Positions 1 through 8,573 are shown, numbered from the stretch's first letter. The stretch: 64,000 nt of DNA from CAYQEC01 sp964416425 (GCA_964416425.1 CAYQEC010000008.1:1-64000), one strand, 5' to 3'. The notes: generated by a model from the letters alone, not told the origin. Translations and numbers: made by a program.

Positions 1-54
1 AGGCAGCTCCCAGCCGGCGCGACCGCAACGCTCGAACTCGTGACGGTCCGCTAA
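1..54 (+). other. Possible C-terminal end of a gene cut by the window edge
   Basis: Frame 1 is open from the first base to a TAA at 52-54, giving 17 residues (…LELVTVR). It ends 6 bases before the atpC stop codon, so it would be a convergent neighbour, and the spacing fits a genuine gene end. The fragment is too short to recognise a family, and an open frame of this length can occur by chance in GC-rich DNA. Confidence 0.3.
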
Positions 55-60
55 CCGTCC

Positions 61-390
61 TCAATCGGGAATCTCGAGACCCCTCAGCTCCTCGGCGAGG
101 CGCGCCGCCCCCGCCCGGCCCCCGTCGCTGATCTCGGCCCGGTCGGTGAGCAGCGTCACCTGGTTCTGGAAGATCTGCAGGAACCCGCCGTGGATGCCGA
201 CCAGCGTCGTCCCCGTCTCGCCCCGGATCTCCACCACCCCGGTCGACAGCGCCGCCATCGTCGGTTCGTGGCCGGCCAGGATCCCGATCTCCCCCTCGGT
301 GGTGCGGGCGATCACCATCTGGGCGTCGCCCTGCCACACCACCGACTCGGGGGTGACGACGTCGACCGAGAACAGGGGAAGGTCGTCCAT
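61..390 (-). CDS. atpC: F1Fo ATP synthase epsilon subunit, short form
   Basis: Epsilon is the small central-stalk subunit that sits on gamma and can brake ATP hydrolysis. The 109 residues match the N-terminal beta-sandwich (LFSVDVVTPESVVWQGDA near the start, then the GILAGHEP and GGFLQI segments). Full-length epsilon is usually about 120-140 residues with two C-terminal helices; here only about one helix (RLAEELRGLEIPD) follows the sandwich, so the inhibitory hairpin looks reduced. The start codon overlaps the last base of atpD, and this is the final gene of the atp operon. Confidence 0.93.
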   Translation of the reverse strand: MDDLPLFSVDVVTPESVVWQGDAQMVIARTTEGEIGILAGHEPTMAALSTGVVEIRGETGTTLVGIHGGFLQIFQNQVTLLTDRAEISDGGRAGAARLAEELRGLEIPD

Positions 391-1814
391 CAGGCCGCCT
401 CGATCTCCTTCGCCCGGCGCTGGACGTCCTCGGCGCCGCCCACCATGTAGAAGGCCTGCTCCGGCAGGTGATCCAGCTCGCCGCCGATGAGGGCCTTGAA
501 CGAGGCGATCGTCTCCTCCAGCGGCGTATACACACCGTCCTGCCCGGTGAACTGGGCGGCGACGAACATCGGCTGGGAGAGGAATCGCTGGATACGACGG
601 GCCCGGGACACGGTGAGACGGTCCTCCTCCGACAGCTCGTCGATGCCGAGGATGGCGATGATGTCCTGCAGGTCCTTGTAGCGCTGCAGGATCTGCTGCA
701 CCTGGGTCGCCACCCCGTAGTGCTCGTCGCCGACGATCTGCGGATCGAGCGCCCGGCTCGTCGAGTCGAGCGGATCGACCGCCGGGTAGATACCGAGGGC
801 GGTCAGCGGCCGCGACAGCACCGTGGTGGCGTCGAGGTGGGAGAAGGCGGTGTGCGGCGCCGGGTCGGTGATGTCGTCGGCAGGCACGTAGATCGCCTGC
901 AGCGAGGTGATGGAGCGGCCCTTCAGCGACGTGATGCGCTCCTGGAGTGCCCCCATCTCCCCGGCCAGCGTCGGCTGGTAACCCACCGCCGACGGCATAC
1001 GGCCGAGCAGGGTCGAGACCTCCGCGCCGGCCTGGGTGAAACGGAAGATGTTGTCGATGAACAGCAGCACGTCGAGGCGCTCCACGTCCCGGAAGTACTC
1101 GGCCATCGTCAGCGCCGAGAGGGCCACCCGAAGCCGCACCCCCGGCGGCTCGTCCATCTGGCCGAACACCAGCGCCGTCTTCTCCAGCACGCCCGACTCC
1201 TGCATCTCGAGGAAGAGGTCGTTGCCCTCACGGGTCCGCTCCCCCACCCCGGCGAACACCGAGACGCCGCCGTGCTGGGTGGCGACCCGGTTGATCATCT
1301 CCTGGATCAGCACCGTCTTGCCGACGCCGGCGCCGCCGAAGAGGCCGATCTTGCCGCCCCGCACGTAGGGGCAGAGCAGGTCGATGACCTTGATCCCGGT
1401 CTCGAACATCTGCTTGGTGGGCTCCACGTCCTCGTAGGCGGGCGGCTTGCGGTGGATCGGCCACCACTCCCCCGTGAACTCGAGGTCGGGGGCGTCGAGC
1501 GAGTCGCCCCACACGTTGAAGATGTGGCCCAGGGTCTGGTCACCCACCGGGACCGCGATCGGGCGGCCGGTGTTGCGGACCGTCGCCCCCCGCACCAATC
1601 CCTCGGTGGGCGCCATGGCGATGGCCCGCACCGTGTTGCCGCCCAGGTGCTGGGCCACCTCGGCGATGACCGACCGCGCCTCGCCGCCGACCTCGAACTC
1701 GATGTCGAGGGCATACATGATCTCGGGAAGCGAATCCGGCGGGAACTCCACGTCGACGACCGGACCCGCCACCTTGACGATGCGGCCCGCAGGCAGGGTG
1801 CTGGTAGTGGTCAC
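390..1814 (-). CDS. atpD: F1Fo ATP synthase beta subunit
   Basis: This is the catalytic beta subunit of the F1 head. The 474 residues carry the Walker A loop GGAGVGKT at about 160-167, the GERTREGNDL catalytic segment (catalytic Glu is its second residue), the Walker B run LLFIDNIFRF, and a DPAPHTAFSHLDATTVLSR stretch that corresponds to the usual DPAPATTFAHLD region. Length is normal for the family. It lies 47 bases downstream of atpG and abuts atpC, as in the standard operon order. Confidence 0.98.
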   Translation of the reverse strand: MTTTSTLPAGRIVKVAGPVVDVEFPPDSLPEIMYALDIEFEVGGEARSVIAEVAQHLGGNTVRAIAMAPTEGLVRGATVRNTGRPIAVPVGDQTLGHIFNVWGDSLDAPDLEFTGEWWPIHRKPPAYEDVEPTKQMFETGIKVIDLLCPYVRGGKIGLFGGAGVGKTVLIQEMINRVATQHGGVSVFAGVGERTREGNDLFLEMQESGVLEKTALVFGQMDEPPGVRLRVALSALTMAEYFRDVERLDVLLFIDNIFRFTQAGAEVSTLLGRMPSAVGYQPTLAGEMGALQERITSLKGRSITSLQAIYVPADDITDPAPHTAFSHLDATTVLSRPLTALGIYPAVDPLDSTSRALDPQIVGDEHYGVATQVQQILQRYKDLQDIIAILGIDELSEEDRLTVSRARRIQRFLSQPMFVAAQFTGQDGVYTPLEETIASFKALIGGELDHLPEQAFYMVGGAEDVQRRAKEIEAA

Positions 1815-1861
1815 TTGTCTTCTCCGTCATCCTTCGTCGTGTCTGTTCTTCGCACGCTCGC

Positions 1862-2746
1862 TCACCCCTGCGTGAAGGCCTCGGAGCCACCCACGATCTC
1901 GGAGATCTCGGTGGTGATCTCCGCCTGGCGGGCCTGGTTCGCCTGCCGGGTGAGGAGCCGGGTCAACTCCTCGGCGTTCTCGGTGGCCGCCTTCATCGCC
2001 CGGCGCCGGGCGGCGTGCTCGGAGGCCGAGCCCTCCAGCAGGATCCCGAACACGCTGCCCTCCAGGTAGCGCGGCAGGAGCCGGCCCAAGATCTCCTCGG
2101 GCGAGGGCTCGAAGGTGTAGGCGGCGCCCAGCTCCGCCTGGGAGTGGGCCGTCAGATCGGGCGGCTCGATCGGCAGTAGCGGCCAGCGCATCGGGGTCTG
2201 GGTGAGCGCCGAGACGTAGCGGGTGGTGTACACCTCGACCGCGTCGACCCGGCCCCCCTGGTACTCGTCGATCAGGATCTCGCTGATGGCACGGGCGTCG
2301 CCGTAGGTCGGGGCGTCGGTGACGCCGAGAAAGGTGCGCTCGATCGGGTAACGGCGGTAGCGGAAGTAGGACTGTGACTTCTTCCCCACCACGTAGAGGC
2401 GGACCTCCCGCCCCTGGTGACGATGTTCGAGCAGGGCCCGTTCGGCGAGCCGGATGACCGACGTGTTGTAACCGCCCGCCAGCCCCCGATCCGAAGTGAC
2501 GATGGTCAGGCCGACCGAGTGGACCTCCCGGCGCTCCAGCAGCGGGTGGCGCAACCCCCCGGAGGCGGCGGCGATGTTGCGGATCACCTCGGTCATCTTG
2601 GCGACGTAGGGCTGGGAGTTCGCCACCCGCACCTGCGCCTTGGCGATACGTGAGGTGGCGATCAGCTCCATGGCGCGAGTGATCTTCATGGTCGACTGGA
2701 CGCTGCGGATGCGCCGCCGGATCAGTCGGAGCTCGGCCGAGGCCAT
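1862..2746 (-). CDS. atpG: F1Fo ATP synthase gamma subunit
   Basis: Gamma is the rotating central shaft that couples proton flow in Fo to catalysis in F1. The 294-residue protein begins with the conserved coiled-coil helix (RLIRRRIRSVQSTMKITRAM) and ends with the matching C-terminal helix rich in NAEELTRLLTRQANQARQAEIT, the two halves of the shaft. The Rossmann-like middle part contains the SDRGLAGGYNT signature. It starts 5 bases after atpA stops, consistent with translational coupling. Confidence 0.97.
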   Translation of the reverse strand: MASAELRLIRRRIRSVQSTMKITRAMELIATSRIAKAQVRVANSQPYVAKMTEVIRNIAAASGGLRHPLLERREVHSVGLTIVTSDRGLAGGYNTSVIRLAERALLEHRHQGREVRLYVVGKKSQSYFRYRRYPIERTFLGVTDAPTYGDARAISEILIDEYQGGRVDAVEVYTTRYVSALTQTPMRWPLLPIEPPDLTAHSQAELGAAYTFEPSPEEILGRLLPRYLEGSVFGILLEGSASEHAARRRAMKAATENAEELTRLLTRQANQARQAEITTEISEIVGGSEAFTQG

Positions 2747-2751
2747 GGCAG

Positions 2752-4272
2752 CTAGCTCTCCTCACCGGCGACCCGGGCCGCCTTGAACTGACCAATGGCG
2801 CCCTGCAGATCCTCCTCGGGAAGCTCGCCGCCGTCGGCGATCTGGGCCAGCAGGCCCGAGAACCGCGACCGCAGGAAGGTGCTCAGCTCCCCCGACGCCG
2901 GCAGGATCGCGTCAACGTTGATGTCGTCGAAGAGGCCCTCGGTGACGGCGTAGATCACCGCCACCTGCTCCTCGACCGGCATCGGGCTGAACTGCTTCTG
3001 CTTGAGGACCTCCACCACTCGGCGGCCCCGCTCCAGCTGGGCGAGGGAGGCGGCGTCCAGCTCGGAGCCGAACTCGGCGAAGGCCTCCAGCTCACGGAAC
3101 TGGGCGAGATTGAGCCGGAGCGGGCCGGCCACCTTCTTCATCGCCCGGATCTGGGCGTTGCCGCCGACCCGGGAAACCGAGATGCCGGCGTTGATGGCGG
3201 GGCGGATCCCGGAGAAGAACAGGTCGGTCTCCAGGAAGATCTGGCCGTCGGTGATCGAGATCACGTTGGTGGGGATGTAGGCCGAGACGTCACCGGCCTT
3301 GGTCTCGATGATCGGGAGCCCGGTGAGGGAACCGCCGCCCAGGTCGTCCGACAGCTTGGCGCAGCGCTCCAGGAGACGGCTGTGCAGGTAGAACACGTCC
3401 CCGGGGTAGGCCTCCCGGCCCGGGGGACGCCGCAGCAGCAGCGAGATCTCACGGTACGCCACCGCCTGCTTGGAGAGGTCGTCGAAGATCACGAGGGCGT
3501 GCTCGCCGTGGTACATCCAGTGCTGGCCGATGGCGGAGCCGGAGTACGGGGCGTACATCTGGAGGGCCGCCGCCGACGACGCCGGGGCGTTGACGACCAC
3601 CGTGAAGTCCATGGCGCCCGCCTCGTGCAGCACCTCCTGCACCTCGGCCACCGTCGAGGACTTCTGGCCGATGGCGACGTAGATGCACTTCACGCCCTTG
3701 CCGGCCTGGTTGATGATCGTGTCCACCACGACGGCGGTCTTCCCGGTCTGGCGGTCGCCGATGATGAGCTGGCGCTGCCCCCGCCCGATCGGGGTCAGGG
3801 CGTCGATGGCCTTGAGGCCGGTCTGGAGCGGCTCCTTGACCGGCTGCCGCTGCACCACCGACGGCGCCTGGGTCTCGAGGAGGCGGGTCTCGGAGAACTC
3901 GATCGGGCCCTTGCCGTCGATCGGGTTGCCCAGCGCGTCGATCACCCGCCCCAGCAGGCCGTCCCCCACCGGGATCTCGAGCACCCGGCCGGTGGAATGG
4001 ACCTCGTCGCCTTCCTCGATGGTGCTCGAGTCGCCCATGATCACGGCGCCGATCGAATCCTCGTTGAGGTTGAGGGCGACGCCGGTGAGCCCGCCGGGGA
4101 ACTCCAGCAGCTCGCTGGCGGCGGCGCCGGGCAGCCCGGTGACATGGGCGACGCCGTCACCGACCGAGGTGACGTAGCCGACGGTCTCGGCCTCCAGCGA
4201 AGGCGACCAGCCCTCGAGGTTCTTGCGCAGCGCTGCGGTGACGTCGCCGGGATCGAGCGTCATTTCAGCCAT
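2752..4272 (-). CDS. atpA: F1Fo ATP synthase alpha subunit
   Basis: Alpha is the non-catalytic nucleotide-binding subunit alternating with beta in the F1 ring. The 506-residue sequence has the P-loop GDRQTGKT at about 172-179, the arginine-finger region with SRVGGNAQIRAMKKVAG, and a normal C-terminal helical domain ending in KAARVAGEES. Only a few bases separate it from atpH upstream and atpG downstream. Length and all recognised motifs are ordinary for the family. Confidence 0.98.
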   Translation of the reverse strand: MAEMTLDPGDVTAALRKNLEGWSPSLEAETVGYVTSVGDGVAHVTGLPGAAASELLEFPGGLTGVALNLNEDSIGAVIMGDSSTIEEGDEVHSTGRVLEIPVGDGLLGRVIDALGNPIDGKGPIEFSETRLLETQAPSVVQRQPVKEPLQTGLKAIDALTPIGRGQRQLIIGDRQTGKTAVVVDTIINQAGKGVKCIYVAIGQKSSTVAEVQEVLHEAGAMDFTVVVNAPASSAAALQMYAPYSGSAIGQHWMYHGEHALVIFDDLSKQAVAYREISLLLRRPPGREAYPGDVFYLHSRLLERCAKLSDDLGGGSLTGLPIIETKAGDVSAYIPTNVISITDGQIFLETDLFFSGIRPAINAGISVSRVGGNAQIRAMKKVAGPLRLNLAQFRELEAFAEFGSELDAASLAQLERGRRVVEVLKQKQFSPMPVEEQVAVIYAVTEGLFDDINVDAILPASGELSTFLRSRFSGLLAQIADGGELPEEDLQGAIGQFKAARVAGEES

Positions 4273-4275
4273 TCG

Positions 4276-4818
4276 TCATCCCCATACCTCTCGCAGTTCC
4301 TTGAGCCGACTCAGCACCGACCCGTCGAATACTGTGTCTCCCACCTTGGCGACGATCCCGCCGATCAGCGACGGATCGACCGTGACGCTCACCCGCACCC
4401 GCCGGCCGGTCATCTCCGCCAGCTTGGCGGTGAGCCGCTCCACCACCTCGGGCTCCAGGTCGATGGCGCTTCGCACCTCCGCCAGCACCTCTTCCTCCCG
4501 GGCCGCCGCCAGCTCCAGCGCCCGGGTGGCGATCTCACGCATCTCGTTGCTGCGGCCGGCCATGACGAGGAACGAGACGAGCGCGATGGTGGGGTCGGCG
4601 GCCCGTCCCTCCAGCACCTCGGCCACCACCGCGTGGCGGCGCTCCATCGGCACCCGTGGATCCGCCAGCGTGTCGTGCAGCTCCGGGCTGGCGTCGATCG
4701 CCTGGGAGACCCGGTACAACTCCTCGGTGATCCGGTCGGGATCACCCTCGGCGTGGGCGATGTCCAGCACCGCGGCGGCGTAATGGTCGATCTGGTCGGG
4801 GAACGGGATCTCACTCAT
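4276..4818 (-). CDS. atpH: F1Fo ATP synthase delta subunit
   Basis: Delta (OSCP-type) caps the F1 head and joins it to the b-subunit stator. The 180-residue protein has the usual helical N-terminal domain and the C-terminal signature RRVRVSVTVDPSLIGGIVAKVGDTVFDGSVLSRLKEL region, of which the GGIVAKVGDTVFDGS core is diagnostic. It is a separate gene and not a b-delta fusion as in mycobacteria. It is packed 3 bases from atpA and 3 bases from atpF. Confidence 0.96.
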   Translation of the reverse strand: MSEIPFPDQIDHYAAAVLDIAHAEGDPDRITEELYRVSQAIDASPELHDTLADPRVPMERRHAVVAEVLEGRAADPTIALVSFLVMAGRSNEMREIATRALELAAAREEEVLAEVRSAIDLEPEVVERLTAKLAEMTGRRVRVSVTVDPSLIGGIVAKVGDTVFDGSVLSRLKELREVWG

Positions 4819-4821
4819 CGG

Positions 4822-5382
4822 TCAGGCCTTCGTCCCCCCGAGCTCGTCGATGTAGCGGTCGACAAGCGCCCGCTGCGCGTCCTCGTCGAGACTGGAGCCG
4901 ACCACTTTCTCGGCCACGTCGAGCGACAGTGCCGCCACCTCGTGGCGCAGTTGCACGGCGAGCCGGTCCCGTTCGGTTGCCGCCTCGGCGACGGCCCGCT
5001 GCTTGATCGCCTCCGCCTCCGACTGGGCCCGGGCGACGACGTCGCCCTTGACCGCCTCGCCGGCCTGGCGGGCGTCCTCGACGATGCGGCTCGCTTCGTC
5101 CCTGGCTCCGGCGAGTTGGGTGCGGTAGTCGGCCAGCAGGCTCTCGGCCTCGATCTTGGCGGCCTCGGCGGCCGCCTGCTCGGCCTTGATGGCCTGTTGG
5201 CGTTTCTCGATGATGTCCTGGAGGGTGGGCAGCACCCATTTCCAGACGAAGACGAAGATGATCGTGAAGGCGATGATGCCGGCGATCAGCTCCGACGTAT
5301 CCGGGAGCAGCAGGTCGATGCCCTCACTGCTCTCGGCGGCCGGCTGTTGGGCTGCGAGGAGCGCCAGAATCGGTATCAACAT
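4822..5382 (-). CDS. atpF: F1Fo ATP synthase b subunit
   Basis: The b subunit is the membrane-anchored peripheral stalk. The 186-residue protein has one transmembrane segment at about 32-52 (ELIAGIIAFTIIFVFVWKWV) followed by a long, charged, alanine-rich coiled coil with many Glu/Ala/Gln residues and a KVVGSSLDE-type C-terminus that contacts delta. A roughly 30-residue segment before the membrane span, beginning with a hydrophobic MLIPILALLAA stretch, is typical of actinobacterial b subunits and could be a cleaved leader. Confidence 0.95.
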   Translation of the reverse strand: MLIPILALLAAQQPAAESSEGIDLLLPDTSELIAGIIAFTIIFVFVWKWVLPTLQDIIEKRQQAIKAEQAAAEAAKIEAESLLADYRTQLAGARDEASRIVEDARQAGEAVKGDVVARAQSEAEAIKQRAVAEAATERDRLAVQLRHEVAALSLDVAEKVVGSSLDEDAQRALVDRYIDELGGTKA

Positions 5383-5397
5383 GCTCGGAACGCTCCC

Positions 5398-5610
5398 CTA
5401 CGCGATGAAGAACAGGACGAAGCCGATCAGTGCCAGTGCCTCGGTGAAGGCGATGCCGAGGAACATGGTGGTGCGCACCATCCCTGCCGCCTCGGGCTGG
5501 CGGGCCATCGCGGTGATGGCGTTGCCGACCACGATGCCGATGCCGATGCCCGGCCCGATCGCGGCGAGGCCGTAGCCCACCAGGGCGATGGCTCCCTTGA
5601 TTGCTTCCAT
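5398..5610 (-). CDS. atpE: F1Fo ATP synthase c subunit
   Basis: The c subunit forms the proton-driven rotor ring. I choose the ATG at 5608-5610, giving 70 residues, because a strong GGAGGAAA ribosome site lies just before it and because 70-80 residues is the family norm; a longer open frame upstream has no family similarity. The two transmembrane hairpin helices are clear (glycine-rich GYGLAAIGPGIGIGIVVG, then the second helix with TEALALIGFVLFF). Glu57 in the second helix is the proton-carrying carboxylate, and RQPE marks the polar loop. There is no sodium-binding signature evident by eye. Confidence 0.97.
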   Translation of the reverse strand: MEAIKGAIALVGYGLAAIGPGIGIGIVVGNAITAMARQPEAAGMVRTTMFLGIAFTEALALIGFVLFFIA

Positions 5611-5627
5611 TCTCGCTTTCCTCCTAC

Positions 5628-6446
5628 TCAGTGCTCGGGATGGACGGACGACTGTACGTAAACCGCCGCCAACAGGGTGAAGATGTAGGCCTGGAGCACG
5701 GCGACGACGATCTCGAAGACGAAGATCCCGAGGCCGAAGACGAACCACGGCACGCCGATCACGGACCGGATGCCGATGTCGCCCACGCTCGACATGAACA
5801 CCCAACCGGAGACGAGCAGCAGGGCCAGCATGAGGTGCCCCGCCACCATGTTGGCGAAGAGCCGCACCGCCAAGGTGATGGGGCGCAGCAGGAACGTCGA
5901 CACGAACTCGATGAGGCCCACCAGCGGCCGCAGGAAGATCGGCACCGCCTTGGGCCACACGATGCCACCGATGTAGCCAAAACCATTCTCGGCGAACCCC
6001 ACCACCACGAAGATCACCCAGGTGACGATCGACAGGAACCCCGGGATCGCCATCCGCGACGTGATCGGGAAGCTGATGAACGGGGTGACCTCGAAGAGGT
6101 TGCCGACCAGGATGAACAGGAAGATCGACAGCAGGTAGGGGGCGTAGCGGGTCCCCTCCGGGCCGATGATGCCGACCGCCACCTCGTCCCGCACGTACCC
6201 GACCGTGCTCTCGACGAGCACCCCCAGCTTGCCGGGGACGAGCGCCTTGCGTCGCAGCCCGAAGTAGAGCAGCACCAGCACGATCGCCATCGCCAGGAAC
6301 ATGAGGAAGACGGTGCGGGTGAAATGGAACGGGCCGATCGAGAACAGAGCGTCGTCGTAGCGAAACAGCTCGATGACGTTGTCCGGCTTGCAGATGATGT
6401 CTGCCGCCGGGTCACATTCCGCGCTCGCCAGGATCAACGGCCCCAC
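5628..6446 (-). CDS. atpB: F1Fo ATP synthase a subunit
   Basis: The a subunit forms the proton half-channels beside the c ring. I choose a GTG start at 6444-6446, preceded by AAGGAG seven bases upstream, giving 272 residues; this start overlaps the end of the preceding atpI-like gene by 13 bases. Several transmembrane helices are visible, and the essential arginine is in LLRPITLAVRLFANMVAGHL (Arg195 in my numbering). The C-terminal helices (FEIVVAVLQAYIFTLLAAVY) are well conserved. The open frame continues upstream without family similarity. Confidence 0.95.
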   Translation of the reverse strand: MGPLILASAECDPAADIICKPDNVIELFRYDDALFSIGPFHFTRTVFLMFLAMAIVLVLLYFGLRRKALVPGKLGVLVESTVGYVRDEVAVGIIGPEGTRYAPYLLSIFLFILVGNLFEVTPFISFPITSRMAIPGFLSIVTWVIFVVVGFAENGFGYIGGIVWPKAVPIFLRPLVGLIEFVSTFLLRPITLAVRLFANMVAGHLMLALLLVSGWVFMSSVGDIGIRSVIGVPWFVFGLGIFVFEIVVAVLQAYIFTLLAAVYVQSSVHPEH

Positions 6447-6886
6447 TGGTACTCCTTCCGTGCCCCCGCCGTCAGCGCCGCCGCCTCCCACACCAGCAGC
6501 ACCAGATAGGCGACGACTGCCGCGATCCCCATCGCCGGCCGATCGATCTCGAAGAGGGCGGCGACGCCGAACATGGTCGCCGTGATGAGACCGAGCCGGA
6601 TGAGGAAGCCGAACAGGGCGGCCGCATGATAGAGCCTCAGGGAGATGGAGGCCGCGGCCGACAGCAGCCACCCGGCGAGCAGGAAGTTGGCGACGACCAC
6701 CAGCACCCCCACCGCGGCGGCCACCGCGCCGGCGCCGCCTCGCAGCAAGCCGAAGACGGCGACGATCACCGGCCCCACCCACAGTCCACGCCACGCCATG
6801 TCACGTCCGATGCGGGCCTCGATGCCGGGACGCCCGGGAGCCGGCTGGTACTCCACCGGGAGCGGCGGGGCGGGTTCAGCGCCCAT
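6434..6886 (-). CDS. AtpI-like small membrane protein of the ATP synthase operon
   Basis: This 150-residue protein has about four hydrophobic segments (GLWVGPVIVAVFGLLRGG, VGVLVVVANFLLAGWLLSAA, LIRLGLITATMFGVAALF, AIAAVVAYLVLLVWEAAAL-like). Position and topology match AtpI / ATP synthase subunit I proteins, which assist c-ring assembly or ion supply. It overlaps the upstream AtpZ-like gene by 11 bases and atpB by 13. Sequence similarity to characterised AtpI is weak by eye, so the name rests mainly on operon context. Confidence 0.75.
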   Translation of the reverse strand: MGAEPAPPLPVEYQPAPGRPGIEARIGRDMAWRGLWVGPVIVAVFGLLRGGAGAVAAAVGVLVVVANFLLAGWLLSAAASISLRLYHAAALFGFLIRLGLITATMFGVAALFEIDRPAMGIAAVVAYLVLLVWEAAALTAGARKEYQWGR

Positions 6887-7103
6887 GGCTCTTGCCCTCG
6901 GCCTGGCGCTCGATGATCTCCGAGTAGCGCCACACCTTGTAGAAGCCGCTGCCGAACCCGGCGACGATCCCGATCACCACCAGCACCGGCGCCGTGCCCA
7001 GCCACCAGTCGAGCAGGAGCCCGATCACCAGCCCGGCGAGCGCGGACGAAAGGAAGTCGACACCGTGGGGAGATCCCCCGGTGATCTGGTCTGCCGGTGG
7101 CAT
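6876..7103 (-). CDS. AtpZ/AtpI-family small membrane protein, first gene of the atp operon
   Basis: The 75-residue protein starts at the ATG at 7101-7103 and has two transmembrane helices (ALAGLVIGLLLDWWLGT and VLVVIGIVAGFGSGFYKVW) ending in a charged helix. The G-LLD-W--GT and G---G--GFY--W pattern is that of the AtpZ/AtpI family, small proteins at the head of many atp operons implicated in ATP synthase assembly or magnesium handling. A longer in-frame start at 7232 is rejected because the likely promoter lies between it and this ATG. Confidence 0.82.
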   Translation of the reverse strand: MPPADQITGGSPHGVDFLSSALAGLVIGLLLDWWLGTAPVLVVIGIVAGFGSGFYKVWRYSEIIERQAEGKSHGR

Positions 7104-7203
7104 CACGGATCGCCTCGTCGGGTGGTCGTCGAAGTCTGGCAGGTGGCGGGCTCCGGACGGCGCATGCTCGGCGCCCCCGGAAATGACCCGGCCGGGCGGC
7201 GGG

Positions 7204-7232
7204 AATGTACCCCAGGCTGGGAGCCTGGGCAA
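7204..7232 (-). promoter_or_regulatory. Putative promoter of the ATP synthase operon
   Basis: Reading the minus strand there is TTGCCC (7232-7227), a 17-base spacer and TACATT (7209-7204), a good sigma-70-type promoter. A start near 7197 would give a leader of about 95 bases before the AtpZ-like gene. This supports transcription of the atp genes independently of glyA. Confidence 0.6.
7211..7229. repeat. Perfect inverted repeat inside the atp promoter spacer
   Basis: The 19 bases CCCAGGCTGGGAGCCTGGG form an 8-3-8 perfect inverted repeat. It fills the -35/-10 spacer and touches the -35 box, where a bound repressor would block transcription. The same sequence could instead fold as a terminator hairpin for glyA, whose stop is about 73 bases upstream on the minus strand, although no T-run follows. 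Confidence 0.5.
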
Positions 7233-7301
7233 GTGTCTTCTGGGCGCCCGGACTGCACCGGCGCCATGGTGGCCTCCGCTCGCTGCGGTTCTCCGCCGAG
7301 G

Positions 7302-8573
7302 CTACACGTGGCCGGGGAAGTCCTCGGGATATGGCGGGAAGGCGGCCGCCAGCTCGGAGATCCGCTCCCCGAGCTGGTCGAGGGCCCGCCGGTCGCCCCG
7401 CTTGCGGAGCACCTCGACGATGAGCCTTCCCAGCGTCACCATCTCCTCCTGCATCATGCCGGCGGTGGTGACCGCCGGGGTCCCGATCCGGAGCCCACTG
7501 GTGATGAACGGCGACCGGGGATCGAAGGGGATGGCGTTGCGGTTGAGGGTGATCCCGTACTCGTCGAGCAGGGTGGCCGCTTCCTTCCCGGTCAGCTCCT
7601 CGTCGAGGGAGCGCAGGTCGGTGAGGAACATGTGGTTGTCGGTGCCGCCGGAGACGATGCGGAGTCCCTCGTCACCGATCGTGTTGGCGAGCACTTGGGC
7701 GTTGCGCACGATCTGGTGGGCGTAGCGCTCGTACTCGACGGAGCCCGCCAGCTTGAAGCAGAGCGCCTTGGCCGCGATCTGGCTGTTGATGGCCCCGCCC
7801 TGGGCGTAGGGGAACACCGTCTTGTCGATCGCCTTGGCGAACTGCTCCCGGCATAGGATGATCCCGCCGCGGGGACCCCGCAGCGCCTTGTGGGTGGTGG
7901 CGGTGACGATGTCGGCGTGCGGCACCGGGTTGGGATGGGCCCGCCCCGCGATGAGGCCGATGATGTGGGCGGCGTCGACCAGGAAGATCGCCCCCACCTC
8001 GTCGGCGATCTGGCGGAAGACGCTCCAGTCGATGAGCCGGGAGTAGGCCGAGTAGCCGGCGATAATCAGCTTCGGCTGGTGTTCGCGGGCGAGGCGCCGC
8101 ACCTCCTCCAGGTCGAGGATCTCGGTCTCCGGATCGAGGCCGTAGGAAACCACGTTGAACAGTTTCCCGGAGAAGCTCACCGGCGAGCCGTGGGTGAGGT
8201 GGCCACCCTGGTCGAGGCGCATGGCGAGGATGGTGTCGCCCGGTTCCAGCACCGCCAGGTAGGCGGCCATGTTGGCCTGCGACCCGCTGTGGGCCTGGAC
8301 GTTGGCGTGCTCGGCGCCGAAGAGCAGCTTGGCGCGGTCGATCGCCAGCGTCTCGATCTCGTCGATCACCTGGCAGCCCTCGTAGTAGCGGCGACCCGGG
8401 TAACCCTCGGAGTACTTGTTGGAGAGCACCGATCCCGAAGCCTGCATCGTCGCCACCGAGATGAAGTTCTCGGAGGCGATGAGCTGGATCTTCGAGCGTT
8501 GCCTGGTGACGTCCTTGCTGACCAGGGCGGCGAGGTCCGAGTCGACCTCTTCGAGCGGGCGGGTGTCGATCAT
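7302..8573 (-). CDS. glyA: Serine hydroxymethyltransferase
   Basis: This PLP enzyme interconverts serine and glycine while loading one-carbon units on tetrahydrofolate. The 423 residues contain the early LIASENF motif (about 31-37), the SNKYSEGYPGRRYYEGC substrate-site run (51-67), the HSGSQAN loop, the Asp-Ala-Ala-His cofactor motif near 200-203 and the PLP lysine in TTTHKALRGPRGG (Lys229). Length is normal. It occupies the place between tsaC and the atp genes that many actinobacteria give to the wecA/rfe glycosyltransferase. Confidence 0.97.
   Translation of the reverse strand: MIDTRPLEEVDSDLAALVSKDVTRQRSKIQLIASENFISVATMQASGSVLSNKYSEGYPGRRYYEGCQVIDEIETLAIDRAKLLFGAEHANVQAHSGSQANMAAYLAVLEPGDTILAMRLDQGGHLTHGSPVSFSGKLFNVVSYGLDPETEILDLEEVRRLAREHQPKLIIAGYSAYSRLIDWSVFRQIADEVGAIFLVDAAHIIGLIAGRAHPNPVPHADIVTATTHKALRGPRGGIILCREQFAKAIDKTVFPYAQGGAINSQIAAKALCFKLAGSVEYERYAHQIVRNAQVLANTIGDEGLRIVSGGTDNHMFLTDLRSLDEELTGKEAATLLDEYGITLNRNAIPFDPRSPFITSGLRIGTPAVTTAGMMQEEMVTLGRLIVEVLRKRGDRRALDQLGERISELAAAFPPYPEDFPGHV

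Noticed and set aside
468..2069. 533-residue open frame opposite atpD
   Set aside because: Antisense shadow of the beta subunit; no family similarity.
3382..5661. 759-residue open frame on the plus strand opposite atpA/atpH/atpF
   Set aside because: It runs antisense to well-identified ATP synthase genes and has a His/Arg/Asp-rich shadow composition.
6876..7232. Longer 118-residue start for the AtpZ-like protein
   Set aside because: The added N-terminus has no family similarity and would begin upstream of the best promoter (TTGCCC-17-TACATT).
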